A stretch of DNA of 64,000 bases from Isoperla grammatica (Eukaryota > Arthropoda > Insecta > Plecoptera > Perlodidae), in the NCBI GenBank assembly GCA_945910005.1, contig CAMDTW010000641.1, forward strand, positions 1,307,001-1,371,000. The letters run 5' to 3'. This document shows positions 52,303-64,000 of the stretch, piece by piece (position 1 is the first letter of the stretch; every line of letters starts with the position of its first letter). The notes below the pieces were generated by a model. It was not told the origin of the DNA. It did not search any database and worked only from the letters and a program-made list of their open reading frames with translations. The position numbers and the translations under genes are program-made.

Positions 52303-55300
52303 CTTAGGAGGACAACGCATGTTTCCTTGCTTGTGACGGTGACTGTACTTGATAAACCCTGCGCTGAGTCAGTGACATGAAAGCCACTTCATGCAACATA
52401 TCAGGACAACGCATGTTTCCTTGCTTGTGACGTTGACTGTACTTGATAAACCCTGCGCTTAGTCAGTGACATAGAAGCCACTACATGCAACATATCAGGA
52501 CAACGCATGTTTCCTTGCTTGTGACGGTGACTGTACTTGATAAACCCTGCGCTAAGTCAGTGACTTTGAAGCCACTACATGCAACATATCAGGACAACGC
52601 ATGTTTCCTTGCTTGTGACGGTGACTGTACTTGATAAACCCTGCGCTAAGTCAGTGACATAGAAGCCACTACATGCAACATATCAGGACAACGCATGTTT
52701 CCTTGCTTGTGACGGTGACTGTACTTGATAAACCCTGCGCTATGTCAATGACATAGAAGCCACTACATGCAACGTATGACAACGCATGTTTCTTTGCTTG
52801 TGACGGTGACTGTACTTGATAAACCATGCGCTAAGTCAGTGACATAGAAGCCACTACATGCAACATATCAGGACAACGCATGTTTCCTTGCTTGTGACGG
52901 TGACTGTACTTGACAAACCTTGCGCTAAGTCAGTGACATAGAAGCCACTACATGCAACGTATGAGGACAACGCATGTTTCCTCTATTGTGACGGTGACTG
53001 TTCTTGATAAACCCTGCGCTAAGTCAGTGACGTAGAAGCCACTACATGCAACGTATGAGGACAACGCATGTTTTCTTGCTTGTGACGGTGACTGTACTTG
53101 ATAAACCCTGCGCTAAGTCAGTGACATAGAAGCCACTACATGCAACGTATGAGGACAACGCATGTTTCCTTGCTTGTGACGGTGACTGTACTTGATAATT
53201 CCTGCGCTAAGTCAGTGACATAAAAGCCACTACATGAAACATATCAGGACAACGCATGTTTCCCTGCTTGTGACGGTGACTGTACTTGATAAACCTTGCG
53301 CTAAGTCAAAGACATGAAGGCCACTTCATGCAACATATCAGGACAACGCATGTTTCCTTGCTTGTGACGGTGACTGTACTTGATAAACCCTGCGGTTAGT
53401 CAGTGACCTAGAAGCCACTACATGCAACATATCAGGACAACGCATGTTTCGTTGCTTGTGACGGTGACTGTACTTGATAAACCCTGCGCTAAGTCAGTGA
53501 CATGAAAGCCACTTCATGCAACATATGAGAACAACGCATGTTTCCTTGCTTGTGACGGTGACTGTACTTGATAAACCCTGCGCTAAGTCAGTGACATAGA
53601 AGCCACTACATGCAACATATGAGTACAACGCATGTTTCCTCGCTTGTGACGGTGACTGTACTTGATAACCCTGCGCTAAGTCAGTGACATAGAAGCCACT
53701 ACATGCAACATATCAGGACAACGCATGTTTCCTTGCTTGTGACGGTGACTGTACTTGATAAACCCTGCGCTGAGTCAGTGACATGAAAGCCACTTCATGC
53801 AACATATGAGAACAACGCATGTTTCCTCGCTTGTGACGGTGACTGTACTTGATAAACGCTGCGCTAAGTCAGTGACATGAAAGCCACTACATGCAACATA
53901 TCAGGACAACGCATGTTTCCTTGCTTGTGACGGTGACTGTACTTGATAAACCCTGCGCTGAGTCAGTGACATGAAAGCCACTTCATGCAACATATGAGAA
54001 CAACGCATGTTTCCTCGCTTGTGACGGTGACTGTACTTGATAAACGCTGCGCTAAGTCAGTGACATGAAAGCCACTTCATGCAACATATGAGAACAACGC
54101 ATGTTTCCTCGCTTGTGAAGGTGACTGTACTTGATAAACCCTGCGCTAAGTCAGTGACATAGAAGCCACTACATGCAACGTATGAGGACAATGCATGTTT
54201 CCTCGCTTGTGGCGGGTGACTGTACTTGATAAACCCTGCGCTAAGTCAGTGACATGAAAGCCACTTCATGCAACATATGAGAACAACGCATGTTTCCTCG
54301 CTTGTGACGGTGACTGTACTTGATAAACCCTGCGCTAAGTCAGTGACATAGAAGCCACTACATGCAACGTATCAGAACAACGCATGTTTCCTTGCTTGTG
54401 ACGGTGACTGTACTTTACAAACACTGCGCTAAGTCAGTGACACTGAAGCCACTACATGCAACGTATGAGGACAACGCATGTTTTCTTGCTTGTGACGGTG
54501 ACTGGACTTGATAAACCCTGCGCTAAGTCAGTGACATAGAAGCCACAACATTCAACATATCAGGACAACGCATGTTTCCTTGCTTGTGACGGTCACTGTA
54601 CTTGATAAACCCTGCGCTAAGTCAGTGACATGAAAGCCACTACATGGAACGTATAAGGACAACGCATGTTTCCTTGCTTGTGACGGTGACTGTACTTGAT
54701 AAACCCTGCGCTATGTCAGTGACAAGAAAGCAACTACATGCAACATATCAGGACAACGCATGTTTCCTTGCTTGTGACGGTGACTTTACTTGATAAACCC
54801 TGCGCTGAGTCAGTGATATAGAAGCCACTACATGCAACATATCAGGACAACGCATGTTTCCTTGCTTGTGACGGTGACTGTACTTGATAAACCCTGCGCT
54901 ATGTCAGTGACATAGAAGCAACTACCTGCAACGTATGAGGACAACGCATGTTTCCTTGCTTGTGACGGTGACTGTACTTGATAAACCTTGCGCTAAGTCA
55001 GTGACATAGAAGCCACTTCATGCAACGTATCAGGACAACGCATGTCTCCTTGCTTGTGACGGTGACTGTACTTGATAAACCTTTGACAAAGAAGCCACTA
55101 CATGCAACGTATCAGGACAACGCATGTTTCCTTGCTTGTGACGGTGACTGTACTTGATAAACCTTGCGCTAAGTCAGTGACATAGAAGCCACTACATGCA
55201 ACGTATGAGGACAACGCATGTTTCCTTGCTTGAGACGGTGACTGTACTTGATAAACCCTGCGCTAAGTCAGTGACATGAAAGCCACTACATGCAACATAT

Positions 55301-57835
55301 CAGGACAACGCATGTTTCCTCGCTTGTGACGGTGACTGTACATGATAAACCCTGCGCTAAGTCAGTGACATAAAAGCCACTACATGCAACGTATCAGGAC
55401 AACGCATGTTTCCTTGCTTGTGACGGTGACTGTACTTGATAAACCCTGCGCTAAGTCAGTGACATAGAAGCCACTACATGCAACATATCAGGACAACGCA
55501 TGTTTCCTTGCTTGTGACGGTGACTGTACTTGATAAACCCTGCGCTATGTCAATGACATAAGAGCCACTACATGCAACGTATGACAACGCATGTTTCTTT
55601 GCTTGTGACGGTGACTGTACTTGATAAACCATGCGCTAAGTCAGTGACATAGAAGCCACTACATGCAACATATCAGGACAACGCATGTTTCCTTGCTTGT
55701 GACGGTGACTGTACTTGACAAACCTTGCGCTAAGTCAGTGACATAGAAGCCACTACATGCAACGTATGAGGACAACGCATGTTTCCTCTATTGTGACGGT
55801 GACTGTTCTTGATAAACCCTGCGCTAAGTCAGTGACGTAGAAGCCACTACATGCAACGTATGAGGACAACGCATGTTTTCTTGCTTGTGACGGTGACTGT
55901 ACTTGATAAACCCTGCGCTAAGTCAGTGACATAGAACCCACTACATGCAACGTATGAGGACAACGCATGTTTCCTTGCTTGTGACGGTGACTGTACTTGA
56001 TAATTCCTGCGCTAAGTCAGTGACATAAAAGCCACTACATGAAACATATCAGGACAACGCATGTTTCCCTGCTTGTGACGGTGACTGTACTTGATAAACT
56101 TTGCGCTAAGTCAAAGACATGAAGGCCACTTCATGCAACATATCAGGACAACGCATGTTTCCTTGCTTGTGACGGTGACTGTACTTGATAAACCCTGCGG
56201 TTAGTCAGTGACCTAGAAGCCACTACATGCAACATATCAGGACAACGCATGTTTCGTTGCTTGTGACGGTGACTGTACTTGATAAACCCTGCGCTAAGTC
56301 AGTGACATGAAAGCCACTTCATGCAACATATGAGAACAACGCATGTTTCCTTGCTTGTGACGGTGACTGTACTTGATAAACCCTGCGCTAAGTCAGTGAC
56401 ATAGAAGCCACTACATGCAACATATGAGTACAACGCATGTTTCCTCGCTTGTGACGGTGACTGTACTTGATAACCCTGCGCTAAGTCAGTGACATAGAAG
56501 CCACTACATGCAACATATCAGGACAACGCATGTTTCCTTGCTTGTGACGGTGACTGTACTTGATAAACCCTGCGCTGAGTCAGTGACATGAAAGCCACTT
56601 CATGCAACATATGAGAACAACGCATGTTTCCTCGCTTGTGACGGTGACTGTACTTGATAAACGCTGCGCTAAGTCAGTGACATGAAAGCCACTACATGCA
56701 ACATATCAGGACAACGCATGTTTCCTTGCTTGTGACGGTGACTGTACTTGATAAACCCTGCGCTGAGTCAGTGACATGAAAGCCACTTCATGCAACATAT
56801 GAGAACAACGCATGTTTCCTCGCTTGTGACGGTGACTGTACTTGATAAACGCTGCGCTAAGTCAGTGACATGAAAGCCACTTCATGCAACATATGAGAAC
56901 AACGCATGTTTCCTCGCTTGTGAAGGTAACTGTACTTGATAAACCCTGCGCTAAGTCAGTGACATAGAAGCCACTACATGCAACGTATGAGGACAATGCA
57001 TGTTTCCTCGCTTGTTGCGGGTGACTGTACTTGATAAACCCTGCGCTAAGTCAGTGACATGAAAGCCACTTCATGCAACATATGAGAATAACGCATGTTT
57101 CCTCGCTTGTGACGGTGACTGTACTTGATAAACCCTGCGCTAAGTCAGTGACATAGAAGCCACTACATGCAACGTATCAGAACAACGCATGTTTCCTTGC
57201 TTGTGACGGTGACTGTACTTTACAAACCCTGCGCTAAGTCAGTGACATAGAAGCCACTACATGCAACGTATGAGGACAACGCATGTTTTCTTGCTTGTGA
57301 CGGTGACTGGACTTGATAAACCCTGCGCTAAGTCAGTGACATAGAAGCCACAACATTCAACATATCAGGACAACGCATGTTTCCTTGCTTGTGACGGTCA
57401 CTGTACTTGATAAACCCTGCGCTAAGTCAGTGACATGAAAGCCACTACATGGAACGTATGAGGACAACGCATGTTTCCTTGCTTGTGACGGTGACTGTAC
57501 TTGATAAACCCTGCGCTATGTCAGTGACAAGAAAGCAACTACATGCAACATATCAGGACAACGCATGTTTCCTTGCTTGTGACGGTGACTTTACTTGATA
57601 AACCCTGCGCTGAGTCAGTGATATAGAAGCCACTACATGCAACATATCAGGACAACGCATGTTTCCTTGCTTGTGACGGTGACTGTACTTGATAAACCCT
57701 GCGCTATGTCAGTGACATAGAAGCAACTACATGCAACGTATGAGGACAACGCATGTTTCCTTGCTTGTGACGGTGACTGTACTTGATAAACCTTGCGCTA
57801 AGTCAGTGACATAGAAGCCACTTCATGCAACGTAT
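52303..57835. repeat. Partial higher-order unit U5
   Basis: This unit begins with CTTAGGAGG at 52303 and has CGGTTAG at 53393 (+1090) and 56198 (+2805), the same layout as U1. It follows the standard order through the GATATAG unit (57619) and the TCATGCAAC unit near 57826. It then breaks. Where U4 continues with ATCAGG and a GTCTCC unit, U5 continues with ATGAGG and left-zone-type monomers, so about 20% of the unit is missing. Confidence 0.83.
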
Positions 57836-58355
57836 GAGGACAACGCATGTTTCCTTGCTTGTGACGGTGACTGTACTTGATAAACCTTGCGCTAAGTCAG
57901 TGACATAGAAGCCACTACATGCAACGTATGAGGACAACGCATGTTTCCTTGCTTGTGACGGTGACTGTACTTGATAAACCCTGCGCTAAGTCAGTGACAT
58001 GATAGCCACTACATGCAATGTATGAGGACAACGCATGTTTCCTTGCTTGTGACGGTAACTGTACTTGATAAACCCTGCGTAAGTCAGTGATATAGAAGCC
58101 ACTACATGCAACATATCAGGACAACGCATGTTTTCTCGCTTGTGACGGTGATTGTACTTGATAAACCCTGCGCTAAGTCAGTGACATAGAAGCCACTACA
58201 TGCAACATATCAGGACAACTCATGTTTCCTCTATTGTGACGGTAACTGTACTTGATTAACCCTGCGCTAAGTCAGTGACATAGAAGCCACTACATGCAAC
58301 GTATGAGGACAACGCATGTTTCCTTGCTTGTGACGGTGACTGTACTTGATAAACC

Positions 58356-59386
58356 CTGCAAAAGTCAGTGACATAGAAGCCACTACATGCAACGTATCAG
58401 GACAACGCATGTTTCTTTGCTTCTGACGGTGACTGTACTTGATAAACCCTGCGCTAAGTCAGTGACATAGAAGCCACTTCATGCAACATATCAGGACAAC
58501 GCATGTTTTCTCTATTGTGACGGTGACTGTACTTGATAAACCCTGCGCTAAGTCAGTGACATGAAAGCCAGTTGATACAACATATCAGGACAACGCATGT
58601 TTCCTTGCTTGTGACGGTGACTGTACTTGATAAACCCTGCGCTAAGTCAGTGACATAGAAGCCACTACATGCAACGTATCAGAACAACGCATGTTTCCTT
58701 GCTTGTGACGGTGACTGTACTTTACAAACTTTGCGCTAAGTCAGTGACATAGAAGCTACTACATGCAACGTATGAGGACAACGCATGTTTTCTTGCTTGT
58801 GACGGTGACTGGACTTGATAAACCCTGCGCTAAGTCAGTGACATAGAAGCCACTACATTCAACATATCAGGACAACGCATGTTTCCTTGCTTGTGACGGT
58901 CACTGTACTTGATAAACCCTGCGCTTAGTCAGTGACATGAAAGCCACTACATGGAACGTATGAGGACAACGCATGTTTCCTTGCTTGTGACGGTGACTGT
59001 ACTTGATAAACCTTGCGCTATGTCAGTGACATGAAAGCCACTACATGCAACATATCAGGACAACGCAAGTTTCCTTGCTTGTGACGGTGACTTTACTTGA
59101 TAAACCCTGCGCTGAGTCAGTGACATGGAAGCCACTACATGCAACATATCAGGACCACGCATGTTTCCTTGCTTGTGACGGTCACTGTACTTGATAAACC
59201 CTGCGCTATGTCAGTGACATGAAAGCCACTACATGCAACATATCAGGACAACGCATGTTTCCTCGCTTGTGACGGTGACTGTACATGATAAACCCTGCGC
59301 TAAGTCAGTGACATCAAAGCCACTACATGCAACGTATCAGGACAACGCATGTTTCCTTGCTTGTGACGGTCACTGTACTTGATAAA
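58356..59386. repeat. Copy of 17997-19027 (offset 40359 bp)
   Basis: Three anchors give the same offset of 40359 bp: the shortened CTGC variant (17997 and 58356), TTTACAAACTTTG (18362 and 58721) and GGACCACG (18793 and 59152). The GCCAGTT unit with ATACAAC is also shared. The match ends at 59386, where this copy enters an 82-bp unit and the left copy continues with ACCCTTCGC. Confidence 0.86.
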
Positions 59387-60706
59387 CCTTTGACATAGAA
59401 GCCACTACATGCAACGTATCAGGATAACGCATGTTTCCTTGCTTGTGACGGTGACTGTACTTGATAAACCTTGCGCTAAGTCAGTGACATAGAAGCCACT
59501 ACATGCAACGTATGAGGACAACGCATGTTTCCTTGCTTGTGACGGTGACTGTACTTAATAAACCCTGCGCTAAGTCAGTGACATGAAAGCCACTACATGC
59601 AACGTATGAGGACAACGCATGTTTCCTTGCTTGTGACGGTGACTGTACTTGATAAACCCTGCGCTAAGTCAGTGACATAGAAACCACTACATGCAACATA
59701 TCAGGACAAGGCATGTTTTCTCGCTTGTGACGGTGATTGTACTTGATAAACCCTGCGCTAAGTCAGTGACATAGAAGCCACTACATGCAACATATCAGGA
59801 CAACTCATGTTTCCTCTATTGTGACGGTGACTGTACTTGATTTACCCTGCGCTAAGTCAGTGACATAGAAACCACTACATGCAACGTATGAAGACAACGC
59901 ATGTTTCCTTGCTTGTGACAATGACTGTGCTTGATAAACCCTGCAAAAGTCAGTGACATAGAAGCCACTACATGCAACGTATCAGGACAACGCATGTTTC
60001 CTCGCTTCTGACGGTGACTGTACTTGATAAACCTTTCGCTAAGTCAGTGACATAGAAGCCACTTCATGCAACATATCAGGACAACGCATGTTTTCTTTAT
60101 TGTGACGGTGACTGTACTTGATCAACCCTGCGCTAAGTCAGTGACATGAAAGCCAGTTCATGCAACATATCAGGACAAATCATGTTTCCTTGCTTGTGAC
60201 GGTGACTGTACTTGATAAACCCTGCGCTAAGTCAGTGACATAGAAATCACTACATGCAACGTATCAGAACAACGCATGTTTCCTTGCTTGTGACGGTGAC
60301 TGTACTTTACAAACCCTGCGCTTAGTCAGTGACATAGAAGCCACTACATGCAACGTATGAGGACAACGCATGTTTTCTTGCTTGTGACGGTGACTGGACT
60401 TGATAAACCCTGCGCTAACTCAGTGACATAGAAGCCACTACATTCAACATATCAGGACAACGCATGTTTCCTTGCTTGTGACGGTCACTGTACTTGATAA
60501 ACCCTGCGCTAAGTCAGTGACATGAAAGCCACTACATGGAACGTATGAGGACAACGCATGTTTCCTTGCTTGTGACGGTGACTGTACTTGATAAACACTG
60601 CGCTATGTCAGTGACATGAAAGCAACTACATGCAACATATCAGGACAACGCATGTTTCCTTGCTTGTGATGGTGACTTTACTTGATAAACCCTGCGCTGA
60701 GTCAGT
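59387..60706. repeat. Copy of 16140-17459 (offset 43247 bp)
   Basis: CCTTTGAC (16140 and 59387), CTGCAAA (16694 and 59941), TTTACAAAC (17059 and 60306) and TGATATAG (17459 and 60706) are all exactly 43247 bp apart. No net indel has therefore accumulated over 1.3 kb. The private AGGATAACG form near 16174 and 59421 is shared too. Substitutions such as GATCAACCC near 60121 are specific to this copy. Confidence 0.87.
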
Positions 60707-63700
60707 GATATAGAAGCCACTACATGCAACATATCTGGACAACGCATGTTTCCTTGCTTGTGACGGTGACTGTACTTGATAAACCTTTGACATAGAAGCC
60801 ACTACATGCATCGTACCAGGACAACGCATGTTTCCTTGCTTGTGACGGTGACTGTACTTGATAAACATTGCGCTAAGTCAGGGACATAGAAGCCACTACA
60901 TGCAACGTATGAGGACAACGCATGTTTCCTTGCTTGTGACGGTGACTGTACTTGATATACCCTGCACTAAGTCAGTGACATGATAGCCACTACATGCAAC
61001 GTATGAGGACAACGCATGTTTCCTTGCTTGTGACGGTAACTGTACTTGATAAACCCTGCGCTAAGTCAGTGACTTTGAAGCCACTACATGCAACATATCA
61101 GGACAACGCATGTTTCCTTGCTTGTGACGGTGACTGTACTTGATAAACCCTGCGCTATGTCAATGACATTGAAGCCACTACATGCAACGTATGACAACGC
61201 ATGTTTCTTTGCTTGTGACGGTGACTGTACTTGATAAACCCTGCGCTAAGTCAGTGACATAGAAGCCACTACATGCAACATATCAAGACAACGCATGTTT
61301 CCTTGCTTGTGACGGTGACTGTACTTGATAAACCCTGCGCTATGTCAATGACATAGAAGCCACTACATGCAACGTATGACAACGCATGTTTCTTTGCTTG
61401 TGACGGTGACTGTACTTGATAAACCATGCGCTAAGTCAGTGACATAGAAGCCACTACATGCAACATATCAGGACAACGCATGTTTCCTTGCTTGTGACGG
61501 TGACTGTACTTGACAAACCTTGCGCTAAGTCAGTGACATAGAAGCCACTACATGCAACGTATGAGGACAACGCATGTTTCCTCTATTGTGACGGTGACTG
61601 TTCTTGATAAACCCTGCGCTAAGTCAGTGACGTAGAAGCCACTACATGCAACGTATGAGGACAACGCATGTTTCCTTGCTTGTGACGGTGACTGTACTTG
61701 ATAAACCCTGCGGTTAGTCAGTGACCTAGAAGCCACTATATGCAACATATCAGGACAACGCATGTTTCGTTGCTTGTGACAGTGACTGTACTTGATAAAC
61801 CCTGCGCTAAGTCAGTGACATGAAAGCCACTTCATGCAACATATGAGAACAACGCATGTTTCCTTGCTTGTGACGGTGACTGTACTTGATAAACCCTGCG
61901 CTAAGTCAGTGACATAGAAGCCACTACATGCAACATATGAGTACAACGCATGTTTCCTCGCTTGTGACGGTGACTGTACTTGATAACCCTGCGCTAAGTC
62001 AGTGACATAGAAGCCACTACATGCAACATATCAGGACAACGCATGTTTCCTTGCTTGTGACGGTGACTGTACTTGATAAACCCTGCGCTGAGTCAGTGAC
62101 ATGAAAGCCACTTCATGCAACATATGAGAACAACGCATGTTTCCTCGCTTGTGACGGTGACTGTACTTGATAAACGCTGCGCTAAGTCAGTGACATGAAA
62201 GCCACTACATGCAACATATCAGGACAACGCATGTTTCCTTGCTTGTGACGGTGACTGTACTTGATAAACCCTGCGCTGAGTCAGTGACATAAAAGCCACT
62301 TCATGCAACATATGAGAACAACGCATGTTTCCTCGCTTGTGACGGTGACTGTACTTGATAAACGCTGCGCTAAGTCAGTGACATGAAAGCCACTTCATGC
62401 AACATATGAGAACAACGCATGTTTCCTCGCTTGTGAAGGTGACTGTACTTGATAAACCCTGCGCTAAGTCAGTGACATAGAAGCCACTACATGCAACGTA
62501 TGAGGACAATGCATGTTTCCTCGCTTGTGGCGGGTGACTGTACTTGATAAACCCTGCGCTAAGTCAGTGACATGAAAGCCACTTCATGCAACATATGAGA
62601 ACAACGCATGTTTCCTCGCTAGTGACGGTGACTGTACTTGATAAACCCTGCGCTAAGTCAGTGACATAGAAGCCACTACATGCAACGTATCAGAACAACG
62701 CATGTTTCCTTGCTTGTGACGGTGACTGTACTTTACAAACCCTGCGCTAAGTCAGTGACATAGAAGCCACTACATGCAACGTATGAGGACAACGCATGTT
62801 TTCTTGCTTGTGACGGTGACTGGACTTGATAAACCCTGCGCTAAGTCAGTGACATAGAAGCCACAACATTCAACATATCAGGACAACGCATGTTTCCTCG
62901 CTTGTGGCGGGTGACTGTACTTGATAAACCCTGCGCTAAGTCAGTGACATGAAAGCCACTTCATGCAACATATGAGAACAACGCATGTTTCCTCGCTTGT
63001 GACGGTGACTGTACTTGATAAACCCTGCGCTAAGTCAGTGACATAGAAGCAACTACATGCAACATATCAGGACAACGCATGTTTCCTTGCTTGTGACGGT
63101 GACTTTACTTGATAAACCCTGCGCTGAGTCAGTGATATAGAAGCCACTACATGCAACATATCAGGACAACGCATGTTTCCTTGCTTGTGACGGTGACTGT
63201 ACTTGATAAACCCTGCGCTATGTTAGTGACATAGAAGCAACTACATGCAACGTATGAGGACAACGCATGTTTCCTTGCTTGTGACGGTGACTGTACTTGA
63301 TAAACCTTGCGCTAAGTCAGTGACATAGAAGCCACTTCATGCAACGTATCAGGACAACGCATGTCTCCTTGCTTGTGACGGTGACTGTACTTGATAAACC
63401 TTTGACATAGAAGCCACTACATGCAACGTATCAGGACAACGCATGTTTCCTTGCTTGTGACGGTGACTGTACTTGATAAACCTTGCGCTAAGTCAGTGAC
63501 ATAGAAGCCACTACATGCAACGTATGAGGACAACGCATGTTTCCTTGCTTGTGACGGTGACTGTACTTGATAAAACCCTGCGCTAAGTCAGTGACATAGA
63601 AGCTACTACATGCAACGTATGAGGACAACGCATGTTTCCTTGCTTGTGACCTTGACTGTACTTGATAAACCCTGCGCTAAGTCAGTGACATGAAAGCCAC

Positions 63701-64000
63701 TACATGCAACGTATGAGGACAACGCATGTTTCCTTGCTTGTGACGGTGACTGTACTTGATAAACCCTGCGCTAAGTCAGTGACATAGAAGCCACTACATG
63801 CAACGTATGAGGACAATGCATGTTTCCTCGCTTGTGGCGGGTGACTGTACTTGATAAACCCTGCGCTAAGTCAGTGACATGAAAGCCACTTCATGCAACA
63901 TATGAGAATAACGCATGTTTCCTCGCTTGTGACGGTGACTGTACTTGATAAACCCTGCGCTAAGTCAGTGACATAGAAGCCACTACATGCAACGTATCAG
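60679..64000. repeat. Long duplication, right copy (partner at 47672-51275)
   Basis: This is the partner of 47672-51275 with offsets of 13007 bp before and 12725 bp after a three-monomer gap between 61628 and 61711. The pair is nearly identical, including private variants, so it is among the youngest events visible. The copy is cut by the window end. The left edge is set where GTGATGGTGACTTTAC of this copy stops matching GTGACGGTGACTGTAC near 47672. Confidence 0.87.

Larger units (their letters stand above)
18362..57835. repeat. Central zone: higher-order repeat of 6657-bp period
   Basis: Rare marker units recur in fixed order. The CTTAGGAGG variant begins at 19821, 26478, 33135, 44190 and 52303. 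A second marker, GGACCACG, at 18793, 25450, 32107 and 43162, gives the same first two intervals of 6657 bp and the same third interval of 11055 bp. A third, CGGTTAG, lies 1090 bp after CTTAGGAGG in four of five units. The right edge near 57835 is where the TCATGCAACGTAT unit stops matching the 50.6- and 55.0-kb copies and left-zone variants take over. Confidence 0.87.
1..64000. repeat. 94-bp satellite tandem array filling the window
   Basis: The whole window consists of head-to-tail copies of one unit of about 94 bp. Unit starts marked by GTGACTGTAC fall at 1, 95, 189 and 283, and the same spacing holds to the last base apart from short indels. About 680 copies are present, all in the same orientation. 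The array is open at both ends, so its true length exceeds 64 kb. There is no stretch of even 100 bases that is not recognisably this unit. Arrays of this size with unit variants in higher-order order are typical of eukaryotic centromeric or heterochromatic satellites. That function is inferred here, and no known satellite family was recognised. Confidence 0.97.
57836..64000. repeat. Right zone: mosaic of segments found elsewhere
   Basis: This zone has no block order of its own. In sequence it resembles 17.9 kb (57.9-58.1), then 1.7-2.0 kb (58.1-58.35), then 17997-19027, then 16140-17459, then 47672-51275. Each change occurs in register with the 94-bp unit. The zone continues past the window edge. 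Confidence 0.78.

Noticed and set aside
1..64000. CRISPR array
   Set aside because: The unit has no alternation of constant repeat and unique spacer. All parts of the 94 bp are repeated, and there are no cas-like genes.
1..64000. Telomere repeat, rDNA spacer or coding minisatellite
   Set aside because: The unit has no telomere motif, no rRNA sequence flanks it, and 94 bp is not a multiple of three, so it cannot encode a simple repeated protein.

Overview
The window is one uninterrupted tandem satellite array and contains no gene I can support. The repeat unit is about 94 bp (unit starts at 1, 95, 189 and 283), about 680 head-to-tail copies fill all 64 kb, and the array runs off both ends. 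I saw no inverted unit, no transposon insertion, no non-repeat spacer, no RNA gene and no unique-sequence island. The most CpG-rich form of the unit is about 46% G+C. A satellite of this scale, nested higher-order structure and CpG-transition-type variation points to a eukaryotic chromosome, for example centromeric, pericentromeric or other heterochromatin. I do not recognise the repeat and cannot name the taxon.

The interest lies in the organisation above the monomer. Counting unit starts from the GTGACT motif, monomers differ at a few fixed positions (41-43, 51, 60, 64, 67, 72, 84, 93) and by a small set of recurring indels that give 82-, 91-, 93- and 95-bp units. These variants work as bar codes and show three zones. 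The left zone (1-18361) has a 4.4-kb segment duplicated in tandem (3828-8229 and 8230-12725), a third diverged copy (12728-15505), and a block at 945-2230 that returns at 15658-16943. The central zone (18362 to about 57835) is a higher-order repeat with a 6657-bp period. It is seen as two equal-length units (19821-26477 and 26478-33134), then an expanded 11055-bp unit, an expanded 8113-bp unit and a partial unit. Each unit carries an internal duplication spaced by 2711-2805 bp. The right zone (about 57836-64000) is a mosaic of segments also found at 16.1-17.5 kb, 18.0-19.0 kb and 47.7-51.3 kb.

The array therefore shows at least three nested levels: the 94-bp monomer, the 2.7-2.8-kb internal duplication inside a 6.7-kb unit, and long-range recurrences at offsets of 12.7-13.0, 14.7, 40.4 and 43.2 kb. 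Most copies differ by whole monomers or by single bases, as expected for recent unequal exchange or a similar turnover process. The weak reading frames on the minus strand are by-products of the repeat, because 94 is not a multiple of 3. All offsets were measured by hand from shared marker variants. Block edges are good to about one monomer unless an exact junction is stated.
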